Positions 1 to 6,461 of a stretch of DNA of 18,883 nt are shown here, piece after piece (within the stretch, counting starts at the first letter, position 1; each line of letters starts with the position of its first letter). Both the position numbers and the translations under genes were made by a program. The notes beneath the pieces are model-generated. The model ran no database searches and had not been told where the DNA came from. It was given only the letters and a program-made list of their open reading frames with translations. This stretch comes from Deltaproteobacteria bacterium (GTDB taxonomy: Bacteria; Desulfobacterota; Desulfobacteria; Desulfobacterales; B30-G6), in assembly GCA_003647375.1 (NCBI GenBank), contig QMMS01000058.1, forward strand, positions 1-18,883. The letters run 5' to 3'.

Positions 1-1280
1 ATTTTGCAACGGCCTTTGCATATAAGTATGAGAGTGCTCTGGGCAAACTTCGTCGAAAAGTACCGCACGGCAACCGTGTGGCCATCGTCACCAATGCCGG
101 AGGTCCGGGTATCGTGGCCACGGATGTCACCGTATCGTCGGGACTTCAACTGTCCCAGCTGAGCCAGGATACCCTGGAGACGCTCGCCAGCCACCTGCCC
201 TCGGCCGCCAATATCAACAATCCTGTGGACATCATCGGGGATGCCGCACAGGACCGGTATGAAAACGCTTTATCCGCTGTCATTCGAGATGAGAATGTCG
301 ATGGCGCTCTGGTGATCCTGACCCCCCAATCCATGACCAATGCCTTGGCGACAGCTCAAGCCATCGTACGCATCGCCAGCCGTTCCCACAAGCCGATTCT
401 TTGCTGCTTCATGGGGATCATCGATGTGTCGGCGGGCGTGAAATATCTTCAAGGACATGGCATTCCGGTTTTCAAGTTCCCTGAAAATGCGGCCAAGGCT
501 TTTGGTGCACTCTATCGATACGCCAAATGGCTGAATCGTCAAGTCCTGGCACCCTTTCAACTCAAACACGACAAAAATCGTGCTGCAGAATTGATACAGG
601 AGCTCATTGACAAAGGCCGGACCCATGTCGGCGAACTGGAAGGACTCGAATTACTCAAATGCTATGGATTCAACACCCTCGAAACACAGCTTACCTCAAA
701 TGCACCCGCAGCTGCCGATGCGGCACAGGAGATGGGTTTTCCGGTTGTATTGAAAATCGTTTCTCCCCAGATTATTCACAAATCGGACGCCGGGGGCGTC
801 AAGGTGGACCTGAAAACCCGCAAGGCCGTCGAAAAGGCCTTTGAAACCATCGTTACCAATGCAAAAAGCTACCATGACGATGTGGAAATTAGCGGTGTTC
901 TGGTCCAGAAACTGGCACCCCGGGGCGAAGAGGTGATTCTCGGCATGAATCGCTATCCGGTGTTTGGTCCGCTGATCATGTTCGGTCTGGGAGGTATCTT
1001 TGTTGAACTCTTTGCGGATGTCGTTTTTCGCCTGGCACCGGTAAATCGTAATTCTGTACGAAGAATGATCCGTCAGATCAAGGGATTCAAACTGCTGGAT
1101 GGATTCAGGGGTCGGCCCAGGACCGATCTGGAAGAAATCGAAAAATCCCTGGTACGCCTCTCGGACATGGTGACATCCCATCCGGAAATTCAGGAATTGG
1201 ACATCAATCCGCTCATCACGCATGAAAAAGGCCGGGGTGTAACCGTGGCGGACTGCCGACTCGTTCTCAAGAAAGTATAG
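1..1280 (+). CDS. Acyl-CoA synthetase (NDP-forming), 3' part, cut by window edge
   Basis: The frame is open from base 3 to the stop at 1278-1280, so the gene starts before the window; the internal GTG at 78 is not the true start. The visible part begins in the second CoA-ligase domain of the alpha region (VTNAGGPGIVATD, near base 90) and continues into an ATP-grasp beta region from about base 620. That region carries family blocks such as HKSDAGGV and FGPLIMFGLGGIFVEL and ends near LDINPL. Enzymes of this family interconvert acyl-CoA, ADP and phosphate with the free acid, CoA and ATP, usually acetyl-CoA to acetate, in the cytoplasm. The N-terminal CoA-binding domain and the alpha-domain phospho-histidine lie outside the window. 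Substrate cannot be decided from this fragment; alpha-beta fusion is seen directly. Confidence 0.9.
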   Translation, partial: FATAFAYKYESALGKLRRKVPHGNRVAIVTNAGGPGIVATDVTVSSGLQLSQLSQDTLETLASHLPSAANINNPVDIIGDAAQDRYENALSAVIRDENVDGALVILTPQSMTNALATAQAIVRIASRSHKPILCCFMGIIDVSAGVKYLQGHGIPVFKFPENAAKAFGALYRYAKWLNRQVLAPFQLKHDKNRAAELIQELIDKGRTHVGELEGLELLKCYGFNTLETQLTSNAPAAADAAQEMGFPVVLKIVSPQIIHKSDAGGVKVDLKTRKAVEKAFETIVTNAKSYHDDVEISGVLVQKLAPRGEEVILGMNRYPVFGPLIMFGLGGIFVELFADVVFRLAPVNRNSVRRMIRQIKGFKLLDGFRGRPRTDLEEIEKSLVRLSDMVTSHPEIQELDINPLITHEKGRGVTVADCRLVLKKV

Positions 1281-1300
1281 ATGACAAACCCCTTTCTCTT

Positions 1301-1795
1301 ATGAAAAAATGGCTTTTCATATGGATCTGCCTGGCACCATGCCTGCTGCTATGCCCCATGGCCAATGCCAGTGGCATTATCAGCGGAACCATCTCCCTGA
1401 CAATGCCGGATGGCCGGATTCGTCCAGGAGACTGGATCCGGACGCTGCTGGTTCGATCCCAGGTGGAGGTTCCCGCTCTTTCCGTAAAAGATAAAATGAA
1501 CCCTTATCAACGGATGGAGACCATCAGGGAACTTCACATGACCTTTTTTATCGCTGTCAGACAAAAAATGTCTGATCCAGCATTCGTGGTGCAGAGTACT
1601 CTCACAACGCCGGAAGGCGTTTTTCAATTCCCGGGCGTCTCCCCGGGGACCTATTATCTGCTTGTCACTTTCCCCGCCATGGTCAAAGACCACAAGGTGG
1701 CCTGGCAGGTTCCGGTCACAGTTATCGACGACCAAACCACCCGGGTTGAATTGAACGACGCGAATCTGTTGATGCCAACCTACACGCGTAACTGA
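1301..1795 (+). CDS. Exported small protein with carboxypeptidase-regulatory-like fold
   Basis: A 164-residue protein with a clear Sec signal peptide: MKK, a hydrophobic core at residues 4-19, and a likely cleavage after the A-N-A at 21-23. The mature part has a stretch at about residues 105-150 (PEGVFQFPGVSPGTYYL, then a V-rich strand) that resembles the beta-sandwich of carboxypeptidase regulatory-like or prealbumin-type domains. No catalytic residues are visible, so a binding or structural role outside the cytoplasm is more likely than enzymatic activity. It follows the acyl-CoA synthetase by 20 bases and is probably co-transcribed. No clear Shine-Dalgarno sequence precedes the ATG. The exact function is not recognised. 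Confidence 0.7.
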   Translation: MKKWLFIWICLAPCLLLCPMANASGIISGTISLTMPDGRIRPGDWIRTLLVRSQVEVPALSVKDKMNPYQRMETIRELHMTFFIAVRQKMSDPAFVVQSTLTTPEGVFQFPGVSPGTYYLLVTFPAMVKDHKVAWQVPVTVIDDQTTRVELNDANLLMPTYTRN

Positions 1796-1829
1796 TTTTT
1801 TAAAAAGGAGCCAAGGGTCCGAGGGGCCA

Positions 1830-1907
1830 AGGGGCAAGCCCCTAAGCTGTTAGTTCTTTGCTCTTGGCTCTTAGCTGCCAAGAGCAAACAGCTAACAGCT
1901 AACAGCC
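1830..1907. repeat. Palindromic intergenic element, possible bidirectional terminator
   Basis: Two hairpins lie between converging genes. The first is AGGGGC/GCCCCT (1830-1835, 1838-1843). The second has an outer arm AGCTGTTAG (1845-1853) with CTAACAGCT (1892-1900) and an inner 11-bp arm TTTGCTCTTGG (1857-1867) with CCAAGAGCAAA (1878-1888), both perfect. The CTAACAGC unit is repeated once more at 1899-1906. There is no T-tract, so a classical intrinsic terminator is not certain; it may be a dispersed palindromic repeat. Confidence 0.65.
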
Positions 1908-1915
1908 GACAATCG

Positions 1916-2338
1916 TCAGATTGGTCTCATCATTTCGATGGCATCCACCGGACAATCGGCGGCACAGAAACCACAGGCAATACAAGCGCCGGGACGTGTT
2001 AAAACCGGATACCCTCTGGTATCTGAGGTGTCCCGGGTAAATGTCAGGCTCAGGCAGCCGGTCGGACACGAATCGAGACAGATGGTGCAGGACATGCACA
2101 TGTTCCGGACAATCTTGGGCTTGGGCCAGTTTTTGCGAAATCGAATACGTTGAATCACCTGTTCCCGGGAATCTGCTACGGCTGATTGGGGGCAGATGTA
2201 TCCACAGGCATAACAGTCGATACAGAGTGCTTCATCGATCTTGTGTCTTTTGTTACGCTCCCCGGAAATAGCATTGACCGGGCACACCTTCTTGCAAACA
2301 CTGCAACCGATACATTCTTTCAATATGGTGAAGGCCAT
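1916..2338 (-). CDS. Polyferredoxin with four [4Fe-4S] cluster motifs
   Basis: A 140-residue protein with four CxxCxxCxxxCP motifs: CIGCSVCKKVCP, CIDCYACGYICP, CMSCTICLDSCP and CIACGFCAADCP, starting near residues 9, 39, 80 and 118. It is expected to carry four [4Fe-4S] clusters and act as a cytoplasmic electron-transfer subunit. It lies 167 bases downstream of the AOR-family gene on the same strand, so it is the probable electron acceptor or donor of that enzyme. A good Shine-Dalgarno (AGGAGT, 2344-2349 on the plus coordinates) supports the ATG at 2338. Similar pairs include YdhV/YdhY of E. coli and BamB/BamC of class II benzoyl-CoA reductase; the sequence alone does not choose between these. 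Confidence 0.88.
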   Translation of the reverse strand: MAFTILKECIGCSVCKKVCPVNAISGERNKRHKIDEALCIDCYACGYICPQSAVADSREQVIQRIRFRKNWPKPKIVRNMCMSCTICLDSCPTGCLSLTFTRDTSDTRGYPVLTRPGACIACGFCAADCPVDAIEMMRPI

Positions 2339-2371
2339 TCCATACTCCTAATAAGCCACCTCAAAAATGTC

Positions 2372-2472
2372 TTTTAGCCCAATCTCTGTGTTGGAATATC
2401 GTTTCAACTCCTCAAAATACTACAGTATTCCTGCGGATTGAAAAGAGATTCCGCCTTGATCTTGAACTAAAA
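2372..2472. repeat. Long imperfect palindrome between AOR and ferredoxin genes
   Basis: A roughly 100-base palindrome centred at about 2422. Nested arms are TTTTAG (2372-2377) with CTAAAA (2467-2472), GGAATATCGTTTCAA (2393-2407) with TTGAAAAGAGATTCC (2438-2452, 13 of 15 paired), and AATACT (2416-2421) with AGTATT (2424-2429) around a 2-base loop. It would form a long hairpin in the transcript between the two minus-strand genes. It could process or stabilise mRNA, attenuate read-through to the ferredoxin, or be a member of a dispersed palindromic family. Confidence 0.7.
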
Positions 2473-2505
2473 TCCTATTTTTTAGATCTCTTCTAATCAA
2501 TCAAG

Positions 2506-4479
2506 TCAGATTACCCGGTCCAGTCCTAATCGCTTCAATGTGTTGCTGGAGGGTCTTCCGGTTTGTGGATCCCAGCCCAGCGATTTCCAGTAATCCTGCC
2601 TAAGTTGCTCAATCTGCACGCGCCGGCCCTTGTTGGCCCCCGTTTTCAGGGGCGGACGTCCCAGGGCCCGATCGGTCATCCTGATGTGTGCCGGGTCGAT
2701 ACCCTGTTTCAGATTGAACAACTGTTTCAGTGTCTGTATGCGCTCACCGATTTCCATGTAGTCTTCGGCTGCCAGGTTCCAGCCTGTTGCCGCATTCAAC
2801 CATCCGAACACGGGGAAACTGTCCACTCCCAGCATGGCGCCGTACAGACAGGTACCGGCCCCGTTCATAATGTTCATGAACTTACTGCAGGCAGCGCTCG
2901 CAAGGGCTTTATCCATGTCTGGTTTGTATTTGCTCCGTTTCAAATACATGAGATCCGGTTTCGGCAATGTGTTGATGTGTTCCCAGAGTTGAAACAACTC
3001 ATAATAAAGCTGGGATCCGATGGTATGTCTTCCGGGTGTCGCTTCCACGCAATTATGAACCGCAAAGCCGGGATCGAAACGGCTGTCATGCATGGCCAAC
3101 TCCTGCCCACCGGCATGAATGGCATATTTTTCAGACCCTTGCTGAATTCTTTCGGCAGCTTTTTTGACACCATCCGCCAGCACATCTCCGATACCTTGTC
3201 TGGCAATCATCATATCCACCAATGCCATAATCGCCTGGCTGTTCCCCCATGTCAGCTTCAAGCCCCCGGTATCACTCTCTGAAAGAATACCTTTTTCAAA
3301 GCACTCGATGGCATACGCCACCGTACCCCCCGCTGAAATACTGTCCATACCGGCACGATTCAGTTTTTCGTTCAGGTAAAAAATTGAGTCCGGATCATCA
3401 TTCATACACAGCCCGCCCAGAGCCAGAACAGTTTCATACTCGGGTTTGTGGGTCTCTTCAAACTTTCCCGGCTTGCTGCAAAGGCCGCCGCAACCCAGGG
3501 GACAGGCATAACAATGGTACTTGACCACCACACAGTCTGAAAATACTTCCGGGTTGAGTCGGGCCGATCTTTCCGGATCAAAATCTTCGTTGCTACCCTT
3601 CCAGTTTTTGATGGGTGAATCACCGATCTCTATCAGGATCTGGTTCAGGCTGGCGGTTCCCCACTTTTTGAGCATGATTTTATAGATCGTGTTGAAACGC
3701 ATCATTTCCGTGTTGGGCTGGACCGGCAAGGTTCTCAAGAAGGCACCCATATACGTTAGTACAAAAGCAGGTGGAAACGGCGGCATGAACTGTATGGAGT
3801 CATTGCATTGACGGCTCAGTTTTTTTATGGCCGGGCTGTCGTGGGATCGGATACGTCCGGCCCCGCACAATACAAGGGCTTTTAATCTTTTGGACCCCAT
3901 CACGGCACCCAGCCCCGAACGTGCCGCCATTCGGCCACCATCGTTGGCAATACCTGAAATGAGAGACATGTTTTCACCGGCCTGACCGATGCAGGCGATC
4001 CGGGCATGGGTGCAACCGGCATGCTTTTTCAGTCTGCTTTCCGTTTCCTTGGTATCCAGGCCCCAGATGCCGGCTGCATCACGCAAAAACGCCCCGCCTT
4101 TGTCGATGAACAGATAGACGGGCTTTTCACTGATACCCAGGAAGAAGATACCGTCATATCCACACCGTTTAATGGCCGGAGAAAAATTGCCGCCGCAATT
4201 GGCATCCCCCCACGTACCTGTCAAGGGGGATTTCCCCACAGCCATCCACCGGCCCGCAAACAGGCTTCCAGTACCGGTCAAGAGACCGGAGACAAAACCC
4301 AGAATATTTTCAGGCCCTAAAGGATCGGCACCTGCTGGGATGCGGTCGTAGAGGAGTTTTGACGCCAGCCCGATCCCCGACAAGTACTTCCGGTACAACG
4401 CCTCTGGGATCGATTCTTCGTGGAATTCTTTACGGCTCAAGTCAACCCAGAGAACCTTTCCCATACAGCCGTTCTTCAT
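2506..4479 (-). CDS. Aldehyde:ferredoxin oxidoreductase-family tungsten/molybdopterin enzyme
   Basis: A 657-residue protein, slightly longer than archaeal AOR (about 600). The N-terminal pterin-binding region (about residues 5-205) has the family blocks GKVLWVDLS, FAGRWMAVGKSPLTG and GGNFSPAIKRCGYDG. The [4Fe-4S] ligands appear as C323-x2-C326-x3-C330 plus C544 in the GTCLYG segment, matching the C-x2-C-x3-C plus distant Cys pattern of AOR. The enzyme should contain a bis-pterin W or Mo site and one cluster and act in the cytoplasm. Substrate is unknown: aldehydes, or an aromatic acyl-CoA if it is BamB-like, are both possible. The ATG at 4479 follows a strong AGGAGG (minus strand, 4485-4490). 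It is first in a two-gene unit with the four-cluster ferredoxin and is transcribed away from the MarR gene. Confidence 0.88.
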   Translation of the reverse strand: MKNGCMGKVLWVDLSRKEFHEESIPEALYRKYLSGIGLASKLLYDRIPAGADPLGPENILGFVSGLLTGTGSLFAGRWMAVGKSPLTGTWGDANCGGNFSPAIKRCGYDGIFFLGISEKPVYLFIDKGGAFLRDAAGIWGLDTKETESRLKKHAGCTHARIACIGQAGENMSLISGIANDGGRMAARSGLGAVMGSKRLKALVLCGAGRIRSHDSPAIKKLSRQCNDSIQFMPPFPPAFVLTYMGAFLRTLPVQPNTEMMRFNTIYKIMLKKWGTASLNQILIEIGDSPIKNWKGSNEDFDPERSARLNPEVFSDCVVVKYHCYACPLGCGGLCSKPGKFEETHKPEYETVLALGGLCMNDDPDSIFYLNEKLNRAGMDSISAGGTVAYAIECFEKGILSESDTGGLKLTWGNSQAIMALVDMMIARQGIGDVLADGVKKAAERIQQGSEKYAIHAGGQELAMHDSRFDPGFAVHNCVEATPGRHTIGSQLYYELFQLWEHINTLPKPDLMYLKRSKYKPDMDKALASAACSKFMNIMNGAGTCLYGAMLGVDSFPVFGWLNAATGWNLAAEDYMEIGERIQTLKQLFNLKQGIDPAHIRMTDRALGRPPLKTGANKGRRVQIEQLRQDYWKSLGWDPQTGRPSSNTLKRLGLDRVI

Positions 4480-4495
4480 TTAGTCCTCCTGGAAT

Positions 4496-4570
4496 ACCCC
4501 ATAGTTGCATAAACAACATGGCAAAGTATAGTAATAATCTGAAGCCCTCCGGCTTTTGAAACGCTGGGGT
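4496..4570. repeat. Dispersed palindromic repeat, copy A (75 bp)
   Basis: The ends form an imperfect inverted repeat (ACCCCATAGTTGCATAAA at 4496-4513 against TTTTGAAACGCTGGGGT ending at 4570). An inner hairpin GTTG-cataaa-CAAC (4504-4517) is present, and GAAGCCCTCCGG occurs at 4541-4552. The same blocks in the same order occur at 14094-14216. It ends 17 bases before the AOR start codon and lies between that gene and its likely promoter, so it would form most of the 5' leader. A small non-autonomous mobile element or a structured RNA leader are both possible. Confidence 0.75.
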
Positions 4571-4582
4571 AAAGATATTATC

Positions 4583-4610
4583 TTTATACCGCCTGTTTAA
4601 TTTTTTACAA
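4583..4610 (-). promoter_or_regulatory. Candidate sigma70 promoter of the AOR gene
   Basis: On the minus strand TTGTAA (4605-4610) and TATAAA (4583-4588) are separated by 16 bases, matching 4 of 6 and 5 of 6 consensus positions. Transcription from about 4576 would give a leader of about 97 bases that contains repeat copy A and then the strong Shine-Dalgarno. The spacer is AT-rich, so a chance match is possible. Confidence 0.5.
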
Positions 4611-4694
4611 CCATTTCATGCCTGACAATGTTTAAGCCTCGCACTCAAACTCAATTTGGCTTGAATCGTTTTTTTGACATGCTTCGAAAAAAAC

Positions 4695-4723
4695 TTGACA
4701 CCCCCCCTTTTTGGCAATATAGT
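4695..4723 (+). promoter_or_regulatory. Strong sigma70 promoter of the MarR gene
   Basis: A perfect TTGACA (4695-4700), a 17-base spacer and TATAGT (4718-4723). The expected start of transcription, 6-8 bases after the -10 box, falls at about 4730, directly at the ATG at 4731. This makes any start codon upstream of 4731 impossible from this promoter and predicts a leaderless mRNA. Confidence 0.75.
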
Positions 4724-4736
4724 TCATGCTATGAAC
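4722..4736. promoter_or_regulatory. Perfect palindrome over -10 edge and start codon, probable MarR autoregulatory operator
   Basis: GTTCAT (4722-4727), a 3-base centre, and ATGAAC (4731-4736) are perfectly symmetric. The site overlaps the end of the -10 box, the predicted transcription start and the ATG of the MarR gene. MarR proteins commonly repress their own promoters from palindromes in this position. The assignment to this regulator is inferred from location; arms of 6 bases are shorter than many MarR operators. Confidence 0.55.
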
Positions 4737-5210
4737 CTAATAGGGGAAACACTTCAAAACCAGGCCTCAGCCAATCAAGTCGTGAGATTTCAAGATCTTA
4801 TAGCCAATTTGTTTCAGTGCTGCCAGGAACGGCTACAGTACCAGTGTGAGCGCTTCGGCCTTCTGGATGCCGAGCTGCGCTGCCTGTCTCTGTTTGGCGA
4901 AGAACGCTATCTGACGCCCAAAGGGATTGCCTCGAAGATGAATCTCGTCAAAAGCCGAATATCCAAAATCGTCTCAGGACTGGTTCATAAGGAATTGATC
5001 CAAAAAATTCCCGACCCTGAAGACTCACGGGTCACCTTGTTGAGCCTGACAGCCAAAGGGCAAAGTAAACTTAATGATATCAATAAGTTTTTAAATGATA
5101 TGCACATGGAGGTTTTACAACAGATGGAACCGGAGCAACGTAAAACCATGATCACCAATCTCGAACTCCTGAAAGCCTCCATGGAATCTATCAAGGAGCT
5201 CATGGTTTAA
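4731..5210 (+). CDS. MarR-family transcriptional regulator
   Basis: A 159-residue protein with the MarR winged-helix layout: N-terminal dimerisation helix, helix-turn-helix at about residues 60-85 (LTPKGIASKMNLVKSRISKI), a wing at about 92-108 with the family signature DPEDSRVTLLSLTAKG, and a C-terminal helix. Four cysteines cluster before the DNA-binding domain (C30, C31, C39, C51), which would suit a thiol or persulfide sensor, although no such role is proven. The ATG at 4731 is chosen because it lies at the predicted transcription start of a strong promoter; the frame is open upstream to a TTG at 4674 but that lies before the promoter. It is 113 bases upstream of dsrE2 and probably controls itself and the sulfur-relay genes. 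Confidence 0.85.
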   Translation: MNLIGETLQNQASANQVVRFQDLIANLFQCCQERLQYQCERFGLLDAELRCLSLFGEERYLTPKGIASKMNLVKSRISKIVSGLVHKELIQKIPDPEDSRVTLLSLTAKGQSKLNDINKFLNDMHMEVLQQMEPEQRKTMITNLELLKASMESIKELMV

Positions 5211-5323
5211 AAAATTTATGCGTATAGTTCTTGCTAAGCACTAAAACATCGTTCACAATTTCTAACTCACTATATTTAACATACTTATTTAGCTTAACCT
5301 ACCAACAATTAAAGGAGGCTGAT

Positions 5324-5878
5324 ATGTCGAACTTGGAAGAACTGGAAGAACAAGTCGCCCAGCTGCAAACCCAGCTGGACGCAATGAAAAGCCAAACACC
5401 GTCCAACAAGCTTTCCATGATTGTTTTCAGCGGTGATCTGGACAAGGCCCTGGCTGCCTTTATCATTGCCACCGGCGCCACGGCCATGGGCATGGAAGTG
5501 GTGATGTTTTTCACTTTCTGGGGAACCCCCATCCTGCGCGACAAAAATAAAACGGTCGGCGGAAAAGACACCATGGGAAAAATGTTCGGCGCCATGCTCC
5601 CAAAAGGTGCCGGCAAGGTCAAACTTTCCCAAATGAACATGGGCGGCATGGGAACCGCTATGATGAAATCTTTGATGAAACAGAAAAACGTGGCCTCTCT
5701 GGAAGAAATGATTGCACTGGCAGAAGAGTTGGAGGTCAAAATTTTTATTTGTGAAATGTCTATGGGCCTCATGGGATTCAAACGTGAAGAAATGATCGAC
5801 TACAAAGGCGTCCAGCATGTCGGTGTGGCCACCTTTCTGGAAGAAGCCAAAGACAGCAAAATTCAGCTGTTCATATAG
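5324..5878 (+). CDS. dsrE2: DsrE2-like sulfurtransferase/persulfide carrier (DsrE/F family)
   Basis: A 184-residue protein. Residues 1-25 form a short coiled coil (LEELEEQVAQLQTQLDAM), followed by a DsrE/F-type alpha/beta domain: strand SMIVFSGDLDKAL (31-43), hydrophobic stretches at about 43-71, and the motif IFICEMSMGLMGF (140-152) with the only cysteine, C143. DsrE2 proteins accept sulfane sulfur on a conserved Cys at this position and exchange it with TusA. Several members are membrane-associated, and the hydrophobic segment here would allow that. The ATG at 5324 is supported by AAAGGAGG at 5311-5318. It sits with tusA and a rhodanese fusion as in the rhd-tusA-dsrE2 clusters of sulfur oxidisers. 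Only one Cys is present, whereas other DsrE2 proteins have a second; that difference may matter for activity. Confidence 0.82.
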   Translation: MSNLEELEEQVAQLQTQLDAMKSQTPSNKLSMIVFSGDLDKALAAFIIATGATAMGMEVVMFFTFWGTPILRDKNKTVGGKDTMGKMFGAMLPKGAGKVKLSQMNMGGMGTAMMKSLMKQKNVASLEEMIALAEELEVKIFICEMSMGLMGFKREEMIDYKGVQHVGVATFLEEAKDSKIQLFI

Positions 5879-5902
5879 CATAACTCGGAACCTAAGATGA
5901 GC

Positions 5903-5978
5903 GTTTCAAATTTTAAGAATATGGGATTTAGATAAAATTTCAAAGGATTGATTCATTTGAATTCTTAAAATCTGAAAC
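5903..5978. repeat. Inverted repeat between dsrE2 and tusA
   Basis: GTTTCAAATTTTAAGAAT (5903-5920) pairs with ATTCTTAAAATCTGAAAC (5961-5978) at 17 of 18 positions, with a 40-base loop. It follows the dsrE2 stop by about 25 bases. There is no T-tract, so it is unlikely to be a strong terminator; it may stabilise the dsrE2 end of the transcript or belong to an intergenic repeat family. Confidence 0.65.
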
Positions 5979-5999
5979 CCGTTGGGATTGCCGATCTTA

Positions 6000-6071
6000 C
6001 CGCATCTACGGCGTCAGATGCCATACCGCATAGTTCACTATAGCGGAACAGCATCTTCCTTGTAGATACGG
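6000..6071. repeat. Nested imperfect palindrome upstream of tusA
   Basis: Three nested arm pairs share one centre: CCGCATCTAC (6000-6009) with GTAGATACGG (6062-6071, 9 of 10), AGATGC (6016-6021) with GCATCT (6051-6056), and CCGC-ATAG (6026-6033) with CTAT-a-GCGG (6038-6046). The unit lies 76 bases before the tusA start. Together with the inverted repeat at 5903 it fills most of the 268-base gap. A dispersed palindromic element or RNA structure are possible; no promoter was recognised with confidence in the gap. Confidence 0.55.
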
Positions 6072-6146
6072 CAACCTCGACAATCGCTCAGCTTAGGTAT
6101 CAATCAACCTGAAAACAAAAGAACAAATAGCAACAGGAGGTTTATC

Positions 6147-6389
6147 ATGAGCGATGACATCAAAGTCGACAAATCACTTGACCTGAAAGGACTGGCCTGC
6201 CCCATGCCGGTTGTCAAAGTAAGCAAGGGTATCAAAGAAGTTGAAATCGGACAGGTTATAGAAGCCATAACAACCGATCCAGGCTCTCTGACCGACTTTC
6301 CAGCCTGGGCAAGGACCAGCGGAAATGAAATTCTCAAAAGCGAACAGGATGACAACGAAATTAGGTTTTATATAGAGCGCAAAATTTAA
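6147..6389 (+). CDS. tusA: TusA-family sulfur carrier protein
   Basis: An 80-residue protein with the TusA (SirA-like) signature LKGLACPMPVVK at residues 13-24. The CPxP motif gives the sulfur-carrying C18, the only cysteine in the protein. TusA proteins carry sulfane sulfur as a persulfide in the cytoplasm and pass it between DsrE-type proteins, rhodaneses and downstream enzymes. The ATG is supported by AGGAGG at 6135-6140. It lies between dsrE2 and a rhodanese/MBL fusion on the same strand, so the three are likely one relay. Use in tRNA thiolation is an alternative, but the neighbours argue for bulk sulfur handling. Confidence 0.9.
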   Translation: MSDDIKVDKSLDLKGLACPMPVVKVSKGIKEVEIGQVIEAITTDPGSLTDFPAWARTSGNEILKSEQDDNEIRFYIERKI

Positions 6390-6414
6390 ACCTAAAACTT
6401 AACACCTAAAACCA

Positions 6415-6442
6415 GATGATTTCAGGGTGTTACGAAATCATC
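6415..6442 (+). other. Hairpin upstream of the rhodanese/MBL gene
   Basis: GATGATTTC (6415-6423) and GAAATCATC (6434-6442) form a perfect 9-bp stem with a 10-base loop, ending 7 bases before the GAGGTG Shine-Dalgarno-like sequence of the next gene (6450-6455). No T-tract follows, so it is more likely a processing or translation-affecting structure than a terminator. Confidence 0.5.
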
Positions 6443-6461
6443 AATCCTATGAGGTGAACCT

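Noticed and set aside
78..80. GTG at 78 as the start of the acyl-CoA synthetase
   Set aside because: The same frame is open to the window edge and codes for typical family sequence upstream of 78, so the gene is cut rather than short.
2867..2876. GTTCATGAAC inside the AOR gene as a second MarR operator
   Set aside because: It lies well inside coding sequence, has no spacer in the centre unlike the 4722 site, and is explained by the codons.
5231..5323. 31-residue N-terminal extension of the DsrE2-like protein
   Set aside because: The upstream start has no ribosome-binding site, while the ATG at 5324 has AAAGGAGG and begins a coiled coil typical of the family.
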